Below, in pieces: positions 30,804 through 40,179 of a stretch of DNA of 64,000 nucleotides. Positions within the stretch are counted from its first letter, which is position 1. Every line of letters starts with the position of its first letter. The position numbers and the translations under genes were made by a program. Origin of the DNA: Streptomyces lunaelactis (GTDB lineage Bacteria > Actinomycetota > Actinomycetes > Streptomycetales > Streptomycetaceae). Below the pieces are notes generated by a model. It saw only the letters and a program-made list of their open reading frames with translations. It made no database searches and was not told the origin of the DNA. The stretch is taken from positions 2,232,001 to 2,296,000 of the forward strand of contig NZ_CP026304.1 in assembly GCF_003054555.1 (NCBI RefSeq), in the 5' to 3' direction.

Positions 30804-33800
30804 ATGACACCACCCCAGTATCGCCCGGTGCCCGCCCAGGTCGATCTGTCCGCGCTCGAGCACGCTGTGCTCGACTTCTGGCGCGAGAGCAAGATCTTCG
30901 CCAAGAGCCTGGAGCAGTCCGAGGGCCGCCCCGAGTGGGTGTTCTACGAGGGCCCGCCGACCGCCAACGGCATGCCCGGCGCGCACCACATCGAGGCCCG
31001 CGTCTTCAAGGACGTCTTCCCGCGCTTCCGCACCATGCGCGGCTACCACGTCGCCCGCAAGGCCGGCTGGGACTGCCACGGCCTGCCGGTCGAGCTCGCC
31101 GTCGAGAAGGAACTCGGCTTCGCGGGCAAGAAGGACATCGAGGCGTACGGCATCGCCGAGTTCAACGCCAAGTGCCGTGAGTCGGTGACCCAGCACACGG
31201 ACGCCTTCGCCGAGCTGACGACCCGCATGGGTTACTGGACCGACCTCGACGACGCGTACCGCACCATGGACCCGTCGTACATCGAGTCGGTCTGGTGGTC
31301 GCTGAAGGAGATCTTCAACAAGGGCCTGCTGGTCCAGGACCACCGCGTCGCCCCCTGGTGCCCCCGCTGCGGCACCGGCCTCTCCGACCACGAGCTGGCG
31401 CAGGGGTACGAGACGGTCGTGGACCCGTCCGTCTTCGTCCGCTTCCCGCTGACGAGCGGCCCGCTGGCCGGCGAGGCGGCCCTCCTGGTGTGGACCACCA
31501 CCCCCTGGACCCTGGTCTCCAACACCGCCGTCGCCGCGCACCCCGACGTCACATACGTCGTCGCGACGAACGGCGAGGAGAAGCTCGTCGTCGCGGAGCC
31601 GCTGCTGGAGAAGGCGCTCGGCGAAGGCTGGGAGACCACCGGCCGGTCCTTCACGGGCGCGGAGATGGAGCGCTGGACGTACGACCGCCCCTTCGCCCTG
31701 GTGGAGTTCCCCTCGGAGGCCCACTACATCGTCAACGCCGAGTACGTGACGACCGAGGACGGTACGGGTCTGGTCCACCAGTCCCCCGCCTTCGGTGAGG
31801 AGGACCTCAAGGTCTGCCGTGCGTACGGCCTGCCGGTGGTCAACCCGGTCCGCCCCGACGGCACCTTCGAGGAGGATGTGCCGCTGGTCGGCGGTGTCTT
31901 CTTCAAGAAGGCCGACGAGACCCTCGTGGACGATCTGCAGGCCCGCGGCCTGCTCTTCAGGCACGTCCCGTACGAGCACAGCTACCCGCACTGCTGGCGC
32001 TGCCACACGGCGCTGCTCTACTACGCGCAGCCGTCCTGGTACATCCGCACCACGGCCATCAAGGACCGGCTGCTCGAGGAGAACGAGAACACCAACTGGT
32101 TCCCCGACTCGGTCAAGCAGGGCCGGTACGGCGACTGGCTGAACAACAACATCGACTGGGCGCTGTCGCGGAACCGCTACTGGGGCACGCCGCTGCCGAT
32201 CTGGCGCTGCGAGGAGAACCACCTCACCTGCGTCGGCTCGCGCACCGAGCTGACCGAGCTGACGGGCACGGACCAGTCGGCACTGGACCCGCACCGTCCG
32301 TTCATCGACGATGTGACGTTCCCCTGCCCGACCTGCCAGGGGACCGCGACGCGCGTCCCCGAGGTCATCGACGCCTGGTACGACTCGGGTTCGATGCCGT
32401 TCGCGCAGTGGGGCTATCCGTACAAGAACAAGGAGCTCTTCGAGAAGCGCTATCCGGCGCAGTTCATCTCGGAGGCGATCGACCAGACGCGTGGGTGGTT
32501 CTACACGCTGATGGCCGTCGGCACGCTCGTCTTCGACAAGTCCAGTTACGAGAACGTGGTCTGCCTCGGCCACATCCTCGCCGAGGACGGCCGCAAGATG
32601 TCCAAGCACCTGGGCAACAGCCTGGAGCCGATCCCGCTGATGGACCAGCACGGCGCCGACGCGGTCCGCTGGTTCATGGCGGCCGGCGGCTCCCCGTGGG
32701 CGGCGCGGCGCGTGGGCCACGGCACGATCCAGGAGGTCGTCCGCAAGACGCTCCTGACGTACTGGAACACGGTGGCCTTCCAGGCGCTGTACGCCCGTAC
32801 GTCCAACTGGGCGCCGTCCGCGGCGGATCCGGCGCCGGCCGAGCGCACGGTCCTGGACCGCTGGCTGCTGAGCGAGCTGGGCGCGCTGGTGGACCAGGTC
32901 ACTTCGGCCCTGGAGTCGTACGACACCCAGCGCGCCGGCAAGCTCCTCTCCTCGTTCGTCGACGATCTGTCCAACTGGTACGTACGCCGCTCGCGCCGCC
33001 GCTTCTGGCAGGGCGACAAGGCGGCACTGCGCACCCTGCACGACGTGGTCGAGACGGTCACCCGCCTGATGGCTCCGCTGACCCCCTTCATCACGGAGCG
33101 GGTCTGGCAGGACCTGATCGTCCCGGTGACGCCGGACGCGCCCGAGTCGGTCCACCTGTCGACCTGGCCGGCAGCCGACCTGGACGCGATCGACCCCACG
33201 CTCTCCTCCCAGATGGCGCTGGTGCGCAGGCTGGTGGAGCTGGGCCGCGCGACGCGTGCGGAGTCGGGTGTCAAGACCCGTCAGCCGCTGTCCCGCGCGC
33301 TGGTCGCGGCGACGGGCTTCGAGTCGCTCCCGCCCGCGTTGCACGCCCAGATCACGGAGGAGCTGAACGTCTCGTCCCTGGCCTCTCTCTCGGAGGTCGG
33401 CGGCTCACTGGTCGACACGACGGCCAAGGCGAACTTCCGCGCGCTGGGCAAGCGCTTCGGCAAGGGCGTCCAGGCGGTGGCGAAGGCGGTCGCCGAGGCG
33501 GACGCGGCGGCACTGTCCCTGGCCCTGCGCGGGGGCAACGCGTCGGTCTCCGTGGACGGCGAGACCGTCTCCCTCTCCCCGGACGAGGTCATCATCACGG
33601 AGACCCCGCGCGAGGGCTGGTCGGTGGCCTCCGACTCGGGCGCGACGGTCGCCCTGGACCTGGAGATCACTCCGGAGCTCCGCCTGGCGGGCCTGGCGCG
33701 TGACGCGATCCGCCTGATCCAGGAGGCCCGCAAGAACAGCGGCCTGGACGTGGCGGACCGGATCGCGGTGCGCTGGTCCTCCTCGGACCCGTCGACGGCG

Positions 33801-33941
33801 GAGGCACTGTCGGCGCATGCGGAGCTGATCGCGGACGAGGTGCTGGCGACGAGCTTCACGCCGGACGAGCCGGACGCCGGCTTCGGCCCCCTGTTCACGG
33901 ACGAGGGCCTGTCCCTGACGTTCCGCCTCCGCAAGGTCTGA
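30804..33941 (+). CDS. ileS: Isoleucyl-tRNA synthetase, type 2 (IleRS2)
   Basis: A 1045-aa class I synthetase that charges tRNA-Ile. The N-terminal signature reads GAHH at residues 59-62 (PTANGMPGAHHIEAR) rather than the usual HxGH, and the second signature is KMSKHLGN. Both mark the type 2, eukaryote-like IleRS, which is generally mupirocin-insensitive. The CP1 editing domain (about 190-400, TTTPWTLVSNTAV) and C-terminal anticodon-binding domain are complete. The ATG at 30804 lies 7 nt after GGAGGAG, the site masked by the T-box leader. Confidence 0.97.
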   Translation: MTPPQYRPVPAQVDLSALEHAVLDFWRESKIFAKSLEQSEGRPEWVFYEGPPTANGMPGAHHIEARVFKDVFPRFRTMRGYHVARKAGWDCHGLPVELAVEKELGFAGKKDIEAYGIAEFNAKCRESVTQHTDAFAELTTRMGYWTDLDDAYRTMDPSYIESVWWSLKEIFNKGLLVQDHRVAPWCPRCGTGLSDHELAQGYETVVDPSVFVRFPLTSGPLAGEAALLVWTTTPWTLVSNTAVAAHPDVTYVVATNGEEKLVVAEPLLEKALGEGWETTGRSFTGAEMERWTYDRPFALVEFPSEAHYIVNAEYVTTEDGTGLVHQSPAFGEEDLKVCRAYGLPVVNPVRPDGTFEEDVPLVGGVFFKKADETLVDDLQARGLLFRHVPYEHSYPHCWRCHTALLYYAQPSWYIRTTAIKDRLLEENENTNWFPDSVKQGRYGDWLNNNIDWALSRNRYWGTPLPIWRCEENHLTCVGSRTELTELTGTDQSALDPHRPFIDDVTFPCPTCQGTATRVPEVIDAWYDSGSMPFAQWGYPYKNKELFEKRYPAQFISEAIDQTRGWFYTLMAVGTLVFDKSSYENVVCLGHILAEDGRKMSKHLGNSLEPIPLMDQHGADAVRWFMAAGGSPWAARRVGHGTIQEVVRKTLLTYWNTVAFQALYARTSNWAPSAADPAPAERTVLDRWLLSELGALVDQVTSALESYDTQRAGKLLSSFVDDLSNWYVRRSRRRFWQGDKAALRTLHDVVETVTRLMAPLTPFITERVWQDLIVPVTPDAPESVHLSTWPAADLDAIDPTLSSQMALVRRLVELGRATRAESGVKTRQPLSRALVAATGFESLPPALHAQITEELNVSSLASLSEVGGSLVDTTAKANFRALGKRFGKGVQAVAKAVAEADAAALSLALRGGNASVSVDGETVSLSPDEVIITETPREGWSVASDSGATVALDLEITPELRLAGLARDAIRLIQEARKNSGLDVADRIAVRWSSSDPSTAEALSAHAELIADEVLATSFTPDEPDAGFGPLFTDEGLSLTFRLRKV

Positions 33942-33948
33942 CGCCGGG

Positions 33949-33988
33949 CCCGTACGGCCTTCGGCCGTGTCCTCAATCGCCGGACGGG
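33949..33988. repeat. 40-bp dispersed intergenic repeat, copy 2
   Basis: Reverse complement of 10777-10816, with 38 of 40 bases identical. Its right part forms the left arm of the hairpin at 33971-34019. The core CCTCAATCGCCGG is a well-known recurrent motif of Streptomyces intergenic DNA. Confidence 0.75.
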
Positions 33989-34019
33989 CTGACTCTGTCA
34001 GCCCCGCCGGCGATTGAGG
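33971..34019. terminator. Hairpin terminator after ileS
   Basis: Arms 33971-33993 and 33997-34019 (23 nt each) pair with two mismatches and a 3-nt loop. It follows the ileS stop by 30 bp. It is built from the dispersed repeat and its inverse. Confidence 0.75.
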
Positions 34020-34108
34020 CGCGGGGTCCGGGGCGGAGCCCTGGTCAGGGGAAGGGGCGGGGTGGGGAACAAGCCCCCGCAGGCGACCCCGCACGCTGCG
34101 CACGCAAA

Positions 34109-34146
34109 AGGGCCGGGCCCGGGACATCAGTCCCGGGCCCGGCCCT
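34109..34146. terminator. Perfect GC-rich hairpin between ileS and divIVA
   Basis: Perfect 16-nt arms (34109-34124 and 34131-34146) with a 6-nt loop, preceded by AAAA at 34106-34109 when read toward divIVA. It probably ends divIVA transcription and backs up ileS termination. Confidence 0.8.
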
Positions 34147-34189
34147 CAGCCTGCCGACGGCTACGCGCTGTCCGCGCGACCCGCCGCCC

Positions 34190-35281
34190 TCAGTTGTCGT
34201 CCTCGTCGATCAGGAACCCACGCATCGGCGACGGCGCCTGCTGCATCGGCTGCGGCGCCTGCGGCCGCACCGGTGCCATCGGCTGGGTCATCGCCGGCGA
34301 CATCTGCTGCTGGCCGCCGTACGACGGGGCACCGCCCATGGACGGGTTGCCACCCATCGGCTGGCCCATCGACTGCCCCATGGACGGGTTGCCACCCATG
34401 GTGTGACCCATCGCACCCGCACCGGCCGGAGCCATCGAGGGCGACGGCGGCAGCGAAGCGGCCACGGGCCCCCGCGGCGGCGCCAGCGAGTCGTCCGCCT
34501 GGGTCTCCAGCTGACGCAGCTGGCTCTCCAGGTACGACTTCAGCCGGGTCCGGTACTCGCGCTCGAAGCCTCGCAGGTCCTCGACCTTGCGCTCCAGCGT
34601 GGCGCGCGCGGACTCCAGCGAGCCCATCGCGACGCGGTGCTTCTCCTGAGCGTCCCGCTCCAGTGCATCGGCCTTGGCGCGGGCATCCCGCTCCAGGCCC
34701 TCGGCGCGGCTGCGCGCCTCGCCGACGATCTTGTTGGCCTCGGAACGGGCCTCCGCGATCGCCTGGTCGGCGGTCTGCTGCGCCAGCGAGAGCACACGCG
34801 CGGCACTGTCGCCGCCAGGTCCCTGCTGCGGCATCTGCGGACCGTGACCGCCCATGGGGCCGCCCATCGGTCCACCCATGGGACCGCCCTGCATCGGGCC
34901 GTGGCCGTGCGGGCCCTGCGGGCCACCGTGGCTGGGGCCGGCGGGCAGCTGCGGCGCACCACCGGGCAGCTGGGGCGGACCCATCTGCGGGGGCTGCTGC
35001 TGGACCGGCGGTCCGGATATGGCGGCGGGCACCGGTGCACCGGGCCCACGGCCGTCCTGCTGCTCCGGCGGCTTGCGCATACCTTGCTGCTGCTGGTTCT
35101 GCGCCGCCGCACGGGTCGCCGCGGCCAGCTTGGCGCGCAGGTCCTCGTTCTCGCGGAGCAGGCGGGTCAGCTCGGACTCGACCTCATCGAGGAAGGCATC
35201 AACCTCGTCCTCGTCATAGCCTTCTCGGAGGCGGACGGTCGTGAACTGCTTGTTCCGCACGTCCTCGGGAGTCAGCGGCAT
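34190..35281 (-). CDS. divIVA: DivIVA polar-growth and division organiser
   Basis: A 363-aa coiled-coil scaffold that marks the hyphal tip and recruits the polar wall-synthesis machinery; essential in Streptomyces. Residues 1-58 are the DivIVA membrane-binding domain ([11 protein letters not shown], then [13 protein letters not shown]). Then come a Pro/Gln/Gly/Met-rich linker (about 59-157) with GGPMGG repeats, a long second coiled coil (about 158-268), and a Met/Gly/Pro-rich tail ending in LIDEDDN. The long linker is typical of Streptomyces. The ATG at 35281 has an AG-rich stretch upstream. It is the last gene of the dcw run. Confidence 0.97.
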   Translation of the reverse strand: MPLTPEDVRNKQFTTVRLREGYDEDEVDAFLDEVESELTRLLRENEDLRAKLAAATRAAAQNQQQQGMRKPPEQQDGRGPGAPVPAAISGPPVQQQPPQMGPPQLPGGAPQLPAGPSHGGPQGPHGHGPMQGGPMGGPMGGPMGGHGPQMPQQGPGGDSAARVLSLAQQTADQAIAEARSEANKIVGEARSRAEGLERDARAKADALERDAQEKHRVAMGSLESARATLERKVEDLRGFEREYRTRLKSYLESQLRQLETQADDSLAPPRGPVAASLPPSPSMAPAGAGAMGHTMGGNPSMGQSMGQPMGGNPSMGGAPSYGGQQQMSPAMTQPMAPVRPQAPQPMQQAPSPMRGFLIDEDDN

Positions 35282-35330
35282 CTCTTCTTCACCTCTACGT
35301 AGTCGTCGGCAGTCGGCAAGACCGTATCGT

Positions 35331-35627
35331 TCACACGCTGCTCGCAAAGTTGTTCACGATGCTGATCAGGATGTAGACGATGATCATCAGAACGAAGAAG
35401 GACAGGTCGAGTGCCACGCCCCCGAGACGCAACGGCGGGATGAACCGCCGCAAAAGCTTGAGCGGTGGATCGGTGACAGTGTAGGTGGCCTCCAGAACGA
35501 CCACCATCGCCTTGCCGGGTTGCCATGAGCGCGCGAACTGAAAAACGTAGTCCATGACCAGCCGGAAAATCAGCACGATGAGGAAGCACATCAGCGCGAT
35601 GTAGACCACCTGTAGTGCGACGCCCAT
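35331..35627 (-). CDS. YggT-family membrane protein
   Basis: A 98-aa protein with two YggT-type membrane segments flanking a conserved loop ([18 protein letters not shown]). It is found next to sepF and divIVA across Actinobacteria and many Gram-positives, and is linked to division-site or osmotic functions, though its role is unsettled. The ATG at 35627 has GAGGGA 9 nt upstream. It lies 49 bp upstream of divIVA and 70 bp downstream of sepF. Confidence 0.92.
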   Translation of the reverse strand: MGVALQVVYIALMCFLIVLIFRLVMDYVFQFARSWQPGKAMVVVLEATYTVTDPPLKLLRRFIPPLRLGGVALDLSFFVLMIIVYILISIVNNFASSV

Positions 35628-35697
35628 CCCGCGCTTCCCTCTCCCCTGGCTCTCATCATTCCGGCCTTGCGGCCGGGTCGTTCCGGTGTCGTATTTC

Positions 35698-36303
35698 TCA
35701 GCTCTGGTTGAAGAACCCGCCCTCTGCGATGCGGGCCTTGTCCTCCGCCGTGACATCGACGTTAGCAGGCGACAACAGGAACACCTTCTGCGTCACCCGC
35801 TCAATGCTGCCATGCAGGCCGAAGACGAGTCCCGCGGCAAAGTCGACAAGTCGCTTCGCGTCCGTGTCGTCCATCTCCGTGAGATTCATGATCACCGGGG
35901 TGCCCTCGCGGAAGTGTTCCCCGATGGTACGGGCCTCGTTATAGGTCCGCGGGTGCAGCGTGGTGATGCGGTACGGCTCCCGCTCGGACACGACCTTGGG
36001 CATGATCACCGGTGCGTTCTTCTCCAGGCTCGGACGTTCAGGTGTGATGGATGCCACGGGGGCGATTCGTGCCGGACGTCCACTTTCAGCGAGAAGCGGA
36101 ACCGGCTCGCGCTGCGCGGGGGGCTGCACCACCCGCATCGGCTCTTCCCGCTCCACCTGGTGCGGGGGCTGGTGCCGGCGGTGGTCCCGCTCGGGCTCCG
36201 GCTCGGGTTCGAAATCGTCATCGGGATCGAAACCCCGGCCGTCGTACCCATCGTCCTCCACGAGGCCGAGGTAGACCGCCATCTTGCGCATCGCGCCGGC
36301 CAT
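35698..36303 (-). CDS. sepF: Cell division protein SepF
   Basis: A 201-aa cytoplasmic protein. A short N-terminal amphipathic helix ([10 protein letters not shown]) should bind the membrane, an acidic proline-rich linker follows (about 17-80), and the C-terminal SepF core ([34 protein letters not shown]) polymerises and binds the FtsZ tail. SepF tethers FtsZ to the membrane and, in Streptomyces, replaces FtsA, which is absent. The ATG at 36303 has GGAGGA 7 nt upstream. 124 bp separate it from yggS, so it may also have its own promoter. Confidence 0.95.
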   Translation of the reverse strand: MAGAMRKMAVYLGLVEDDGYDGRGFDPDDDFEPEPEPERDHRRHQPPHQVEREEPMRVVQPPAQREPVPLLAESGRPARIAPVASITPERPSLEKNAPVIMPKVVSEREPYRITTLHPRTYNEARTIGEHFREGTPVIMNLTEMDDTDAKRLVDFAAGLVFGLHGSIERVTQKVFLLSPANVDVTAEDKARIAEGGFFNQS

Positions 36304-36427
36304 TCTCTGAGTCCTCCGCTCTGTGGTGGATCGGCATCGTCACCAAGTGCCGGCGATCCACTCGGTCTACCCGCGTTGTGACGGGAATGACCATATTTTC
36401 TGCTGTGGTCCGACTTGCTTCGCGACG

Positions 36428-37147
36428 TTACCCGAGCCGGGGTCGGTCTCCGAGTACCGCAGTGCCGACGCGCACATGTGTCGCTCCGGCCGCCACTGCT
36501 TGTTCGAGGTCCGCACTCATCCCTGCTGACACCATGTTCGCAGCCGGATGCCCGGCGCGCAGGCTGGATGAGAATTCCATCAGCCGCTCGAACGCCGCCT
36601 GTTGCCGCCCCGCGTACGGTCCGGCGAGCGGCGCGACGGTCATCAGTCCGTCGAGCCGCAGTCCTGGTGCTTCGGCCACCGCGGTGGCCAACTCCCCGAT
36701 GCCGTCCGGTGCGACGCCACCCCGCTCACCGCGCTCGCCCGACTCGGCGTCGAGCGCGACCTGGATCAGACAGCCGAGCTCACGCTCCGCCCGGATCGCG
36801 GCGGCGGACAGGAGGGAAACGAGCTTGAGACGGTCAACGGACTGCACCACATCGGCATAACCCGCCACAGAACGGACCTTGTTGGTCTGCAACTGTCCGA
36901 CGAAGTGCCATGTGAGGTCCAGATCCGAGCAGGCGGCGGCCTTGGGGGCCGCGTCCTGGTCACGGTTCTCGGCGACATTCCGCACGCCGAGTTCGTGGAG
37001 CAGCCGTACATCGCTCGCGGGGTAGGTCTTGGTGACCACGATGAGGGTCACCTCCTCCCGCTTGCGGCCCGCGGCCGCGCAGGCTGCGGAGATACGTTCC
37101 TCCACGGTCGCCAGACCGCCCGCGAGTTCTTTCTTCCGGTCCGTCAT
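36428..37147 (-). CDS. YggS/PLPBP pyridoxal-phosphate homeostasis protein
   Basis: A 239-aa single-domain TIM barrel that carries PLP on a lysine (VVTKTYPASD) and buffers vitamin B6; it has no enzymatic activity assigned. The family loop is VAENRDQDAAPK here rather than the common FGENRVQE, a variant also seen in Actinobacteria. The C-terminal GMSADLEQAVAAGATHVRVG motif binds the PLP phosphate. The ATG overlaps the pgeF stop by 4 nt. Confidence 0.93.
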   Translation of the reverse strand: MTDRKKELAGGLATVEERISAACAAAGRKREEVTLIVVTKTYPASDVRLLHELGVRNVAENRDQDAAPKAAACSDLDLTWHFVGQLQTNKVRSVAGYADVVQSVDRLKLVSLLSAAAIRAERELGCLIQVALDAESGERGERGGVAPDGIGELATAVAEAPGLRLDGLMTVAPLAGPYAGRQQAAFERLMEFSSSLRAGHPAANMVSAGMSADLEQAVAAGATHVRVGTAVLGDRPRLG

Positions 37148-37887
37148 TCCCGCCCGTCCAACCAGACATATCCCGCGAGCCGCCCGGTGGTGCGGTCTCG
37201 GCGGTACGAGTAGTGGTCCCGCGACTCCAGTGTGCAGACCGGCGAGGCCTGCCGGTCCCGTACACCGAGCGCTTCGAGCTGGGCGTGGACTCCGGCGGTG
37301 ACATCGACGGCCGGGGTTCCCCAGCCGGTCTCGGACCAGGCCGCCGGTTCGACCGCGGCCACATCGGCCCGCATCCGCTCGGGAACCTCGTAGCAGCGTC
37401 CGCAGACTGCGGGTCCGGTACGGGCGATGATCCGGGACGGCTCCGCGCCCAGCGACGTCATCGCCCCGACGGCGGCGGGCACGATCCCCGCGACCATCCC
37501 GGGCCGGCCCGCGTGCGCGGCGGCCACGACGCCCGCGACCGGATCGGCCAGCAGTACGGGGGTGCAGTCCGCGGTCAGTACGGCGAGGGCGAGCCCGCGC
37601 CGTGCGGTGACCAGACCGTCCACCTGAGGAATCGGACCCTCGCCCCACGGCCCGTCCACTTCGGCGACGTCAGTGCCGTGGACCTGGTTCATCCAGACGA
37701 CCCGGTCCGGGTCGAGATCCAGGGACTTCGCGGCGATCGTCCGGTTGGTCAGTACGGCCGCGGGGTCGTCGCCGACCGCGCCGCCGAGGTTGAGCTCGTC
37801 GTACGGAACGGCGCTCACCCCGCCCCACCTGTCGGTGAAGGCGAAGTGCGCGCCGCTCACGTGTATCGCGTCGTGCCGCACTGTCAC
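37144..37887 (-). CDS. pgeF: PgeF/YfiH-type purine nucleosidase or editing protein
   Basis: A 247-aa protein of the YfiH (multicopper polyphenol oxidase-like) family, shown in bacteria to act on wrongly charged muropeptide precursors (PgeF) and on purine nucleosides. Metal-site motifs are [16 protein letters not shown] and AAAHAGRPG. The GTG start at 37887 overlaps the ftsZ stop (GTGA), so it is translated with ftsZ. Its position in the dcw operon fits the peptidoglycan-editing role. Confidence 0.9.
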   Translation of the reverse strand: MTVRHDAIHVSGAHFAFTDRWGGVSAVPYDELNLGGAVGDDPAAVLTNRTIAAKSLDLDPDRVVWMNQVHGTDVAEVDGPWGEGPIPQVDGLVTARRGLALAVLTADCTPVLLADPVAGVVAAAHAGRPGMVAGIVPAAVGAMTSLGAEPSRIIARTGPAVCGRCYEVPERMRADVAAVEPAAWSETGWGTPAVDVTAGVHAQLEALGVRDRQASPVCTLESRDHYSYRRDRTTGRLAGYVWLDGRE

Positions 37888-39083
37888 TTCAGGAAGTCCG
37901 GGACATCCAGCTCTTCGGCCTGGCTGTCCTGGTACGGACGGGCCGGCGGAACCTGCGGGGCGCTCAGGTCGTTCGCGACCGGAACCGGCTCGGCCGGGGC
38001 CGAGGGCTCGTCGCGCACGGGTACGGTGCCGAGTCCGCCGGACGGACGCGAGGTGTCCGTGCTGCGCGACGGCATCGCCGGCTCCTCGCGCTTGCCGGTC
38101 GCGGAACCGATCACGGTTTCGCGCCGGGTCGGCGGCTGCCCGCCGTCGAAGCCGGCCGCGATGACCGTGACCCGTACTTCGTCGCCCAGGGCGTCGTCGA
38201 TGACCGCACCGAAGATGATGTTGGCTTCGGGGTGGGCGGCCTCGCTCACCAGCTGCGCGGCCTCGTTGATCTCGAAGAGACCGAGGTCCGAGCCACCGGA
38301 GATGGAGAGCAGCACCCCACGGGCGCCGTCGATGGACGCCTCGAGAAGCGGCGAGGAGATCGCCATTTCGGCCGCGGCCACCGCGCGGTCGTCGCCGCGG
38401 GCCGAGCCGATGCCCATGAGCGCCGATCCGGCCTCGGACATCACGGACTTGACGTCGGCGAAGTCGAGGTTGATCAGACCGGGCGTGGTGATGAGGTCGG
38501 TGATGCCCTGAACACCCGAGAGCAGCACCTGGTCCGCGGACTTGAACGCGTCCAGCACGCTGACCTGGCGGTCCGAGATGGACAGCAGCCGGTCGTTCGG
38601 GATGACGATGAGGGTGTCGACCTCTTCGCGGAGCTCGGCGATGCCGTCCTCCGCCTGGTTCGCCCGACGCCGGCCCTCGAAGGTGAACGGCCGGGTGACC
38701 ACACCGATCGTCAGGGCGCCGAGCGTGCGTGCGATGTTGGCGACGACAGGTGCGCCGCCGGTACCGGTGCCGCCGCCTTCACCGGCGGTGACGAAGACCA
38801 TGTCGGCCCCCTTGAGGACCTCCTCGATCTCCTCGCGATGGTCCTCTGCCGCCTTGCGACCGACTGCCGGATTCGCTCCGGCGCCGAGGCCCCGGGTGAG
38901 TTCACGGCCGACGTCGAGCTTGACGTCGGCGTCGCTCATCAACAGAGCTTGCGCATCAGTGTTGATCGCGATGAACTCGACGCCTTTGAGACCGACCTCG
39001 ATCATTCGGTTGATGGCATTGACACCACCGCCGCCGACACCGATGACCTTGATGACTGCGAGGTAGTTCTGCGGTGCTGCCAC
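37884..39083 (-). CDS. ftsZ: Tubulin-like division GTPase FtsZ
   Basis: A 399-aa FtsZ that polymerises into Z-rings for sporulation septa and cross-walls. The GTP-binding signature GGGTGTGG is at 103-110, the T7 loop is complete ([13 protein letters not shown]), and the C-terminal conserved tail DVPDFLK, which binds SepF and other partners, closes the protein. A GTG at 39083 has GAGAGG 8 nt upstream. A 275-bp region upstream holds its own promoters, so it is partly independent of the dcw operon. Length matches S. coelicolor FtsZ. Confidence 0.98.
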   Translation of the reverse strand: MAAPQNYLAVIKVIGVGGGGVNAINRMIEVGLKGVEFIAINTDAQALLMSDADVKLDVGRELTRGLGAGANPAVGRKAAEDHREEIEEVLKGADMVFVTAGEGGGTGTGGAPVVANIARTLGALTIGVVTRPFTFEGRRRANQAEDGIAELREEVDTLIVIPNDRLLSISDRQVSVLDAFKSADQVLLSGVQGITDLITTPGLINLDFADVKSVMSEAGSALMGIGSARGDDRAVAAAEMAISSPLLEASIDGARGVLLSISGGSDLGLFEINEAAQLVSEAAHPEANIIFGAVIDDALGDEVRVTVIAAGFDGGQPPTRRETVIGSATGKREEPAMPSRSTDTSRPSGGLGTVPVRDEPSAPAEPVPVANDLSAPQVPPARPYQDSQAEELDVPDFLK

Positions 39084-39358
39084 GTCGAAGGCCTCTCGCC
39101 TCGAGTTACGTGTCGTCGCTGCGCGGTTGTCGCGTCGCGACGACGGATGCCGATGGGACGGTCCGAAACGCCGACCCAAACCCTAACCTTGAAGTTCAGG
39201 GTTACCAGTGTGTCTGCTTCCTGGACTCTCCGAACAGGACACTAAGTCGACAAGTGGCGCACGTTCAACGAACACGCCGAACCTCCCGTTTTTCTTTTCA
39301 CCCTATGTGATCAGCCGTTGCGGTGACCAACCAGGGTGCTGGCCAGCACTTTTGTGCG
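39084..39358 (-). promoter_or_regulatory. ftsZ promoter region with palindrome and GACAC motifs
   Basis: A 275-bp gap where S. coelicolor is known to have several ftsZ promoters. On the leftward strand TAGGGT occurs at 39301-39306, a fair -10 match. A 19-bp near-palindrome (one mismatch) is at 39185-39203. GACAC, the core of WhiA sites, occurs at 39238-39242 and as GTGTC at 39210-39214 and 39110-39114. These are inferred sites; which promoters are real cannot be decided from sequence. Confidence 0.6.
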
Positions 39359-40165
39359 TCAACTCCCTGATGCGGCAGGGGCGGTGGGAGCACTTACATC
39401 GAAGTGCCGGGCCTTCGGTGCGGCTTTCATCAGCGCGGTGAGTGCGCGCGCCTTCGCCTCGCCCTCCTCGGGGCTGCCCCAGACCACCGTACGGTCCCGG
39501 CTCAACTCCAGGGTGATGAAGTCGTACGAGCGCACCGTGACCGTTCTTGTGTCCGCGGCGACTTTTCCGGGGAGTTCGCCCCTGACCCGGACCGCCTCCA
39601 CAAGGAGCCGGTCCGCGCCGAAACGCCGCAGACTAGGAGACTGGTCCACTGCCAATTCGAGCAGCGGAACAGCCTTGGGTGCCTTGTCCACCGTGGCGAA
39701 CCGGACACCCTTCGCGTCCACTTCGATGAACTTTGCGCCCTTTTCGAAAAGCAGGACCGGCTTTCGCTCGGTCACTCTCAGACCGATCCCGTGCGGCCAT
39801 GACCGGACCACATCCACCGAGTCGATACGGGGCAGCTTATGCCGCAGCCGGGCCTCAATGGCGTCCGTATCGACGGAAATCAGCGGTGTCTTGATCGGAA
39901 CGGCTGCCGCCGCTTCCACTTCACCCGGTGTCAGAACCTCGGTTCCGGTGGTCGTCACACGCTCCACGCGCAGCCATTCGGAGCCGTAAAGCGTCCAGAT
40001 TCCGCCCGCGAGAAGCACGATGACGGCACTGGCGATCAAAAGGGCGCGGCGGCCGGGGAGGCGCAGCCGCCGGGCCGGGGGACCCTGCCGGGACGGCAGG
40101 GGCGACCCGTCCGCCCCGTCGGACGGCCTGCGTGCGCCACGTTCGGCGGTGGTCGGTCCGGCCAC
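39359..40165 (-). CDS. ftsQ: Cell division protein FtsQ/DivIB
   Basis: A 268-aa single-pass membrane protein: a disordered cytoplasmic N terminus of about 40 residues, one membrane helix (about 42-60), then the extracytoplasmic POTRA domain (WLRVERVTTTGTEVLTPGEV onward) and beta domain. It joins FtsL in recruiting the septal synthase. The GTG at 40165 has GAGGAGG 10 nt upstream. It is the last gene before the ftsZ promoter region. Confidence 0.92.
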   Translation of the reverse strand: MAGPTTAERGARRPSDGADGSPLPSRQGPPARRLRLPGRRALLIASAVIVLLAGGIWTLYGSEWLRVERVTTTGTEVLTPGEVEAAAAVPIKTPLISVDTDAIEARLRHKLPRIDSVDVVRSWPHGIGLRVTERKPVLLFEKGAKFIEVDAKGVRFATVDKAPKAVPLLELAVDQSPSLRRFGADRLLVEAVRVRGELPGKVAADTRTVTVRSYDFITLELSRDRTVVWGSPEEGEAKARALTALMKAAPKARHFDVSAPTAPAASGS

Positions 40166-40179
40166 GCTCCCCTGCCTCC

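Noticed and set aside
30432..33344. 970-codon open frame antisense to ileS
   Set aside because: Same explanation: third-position GC keeps antisense frames free of stops. ileS is unambiguous in sense, start and leader.
34850..34890. Repeated GGPMGG codons in divIVA as a CRISPR-like or satellite array
   Set aside because: They are in-frame codons of the DivIVA linker and vary at synonymous positions.
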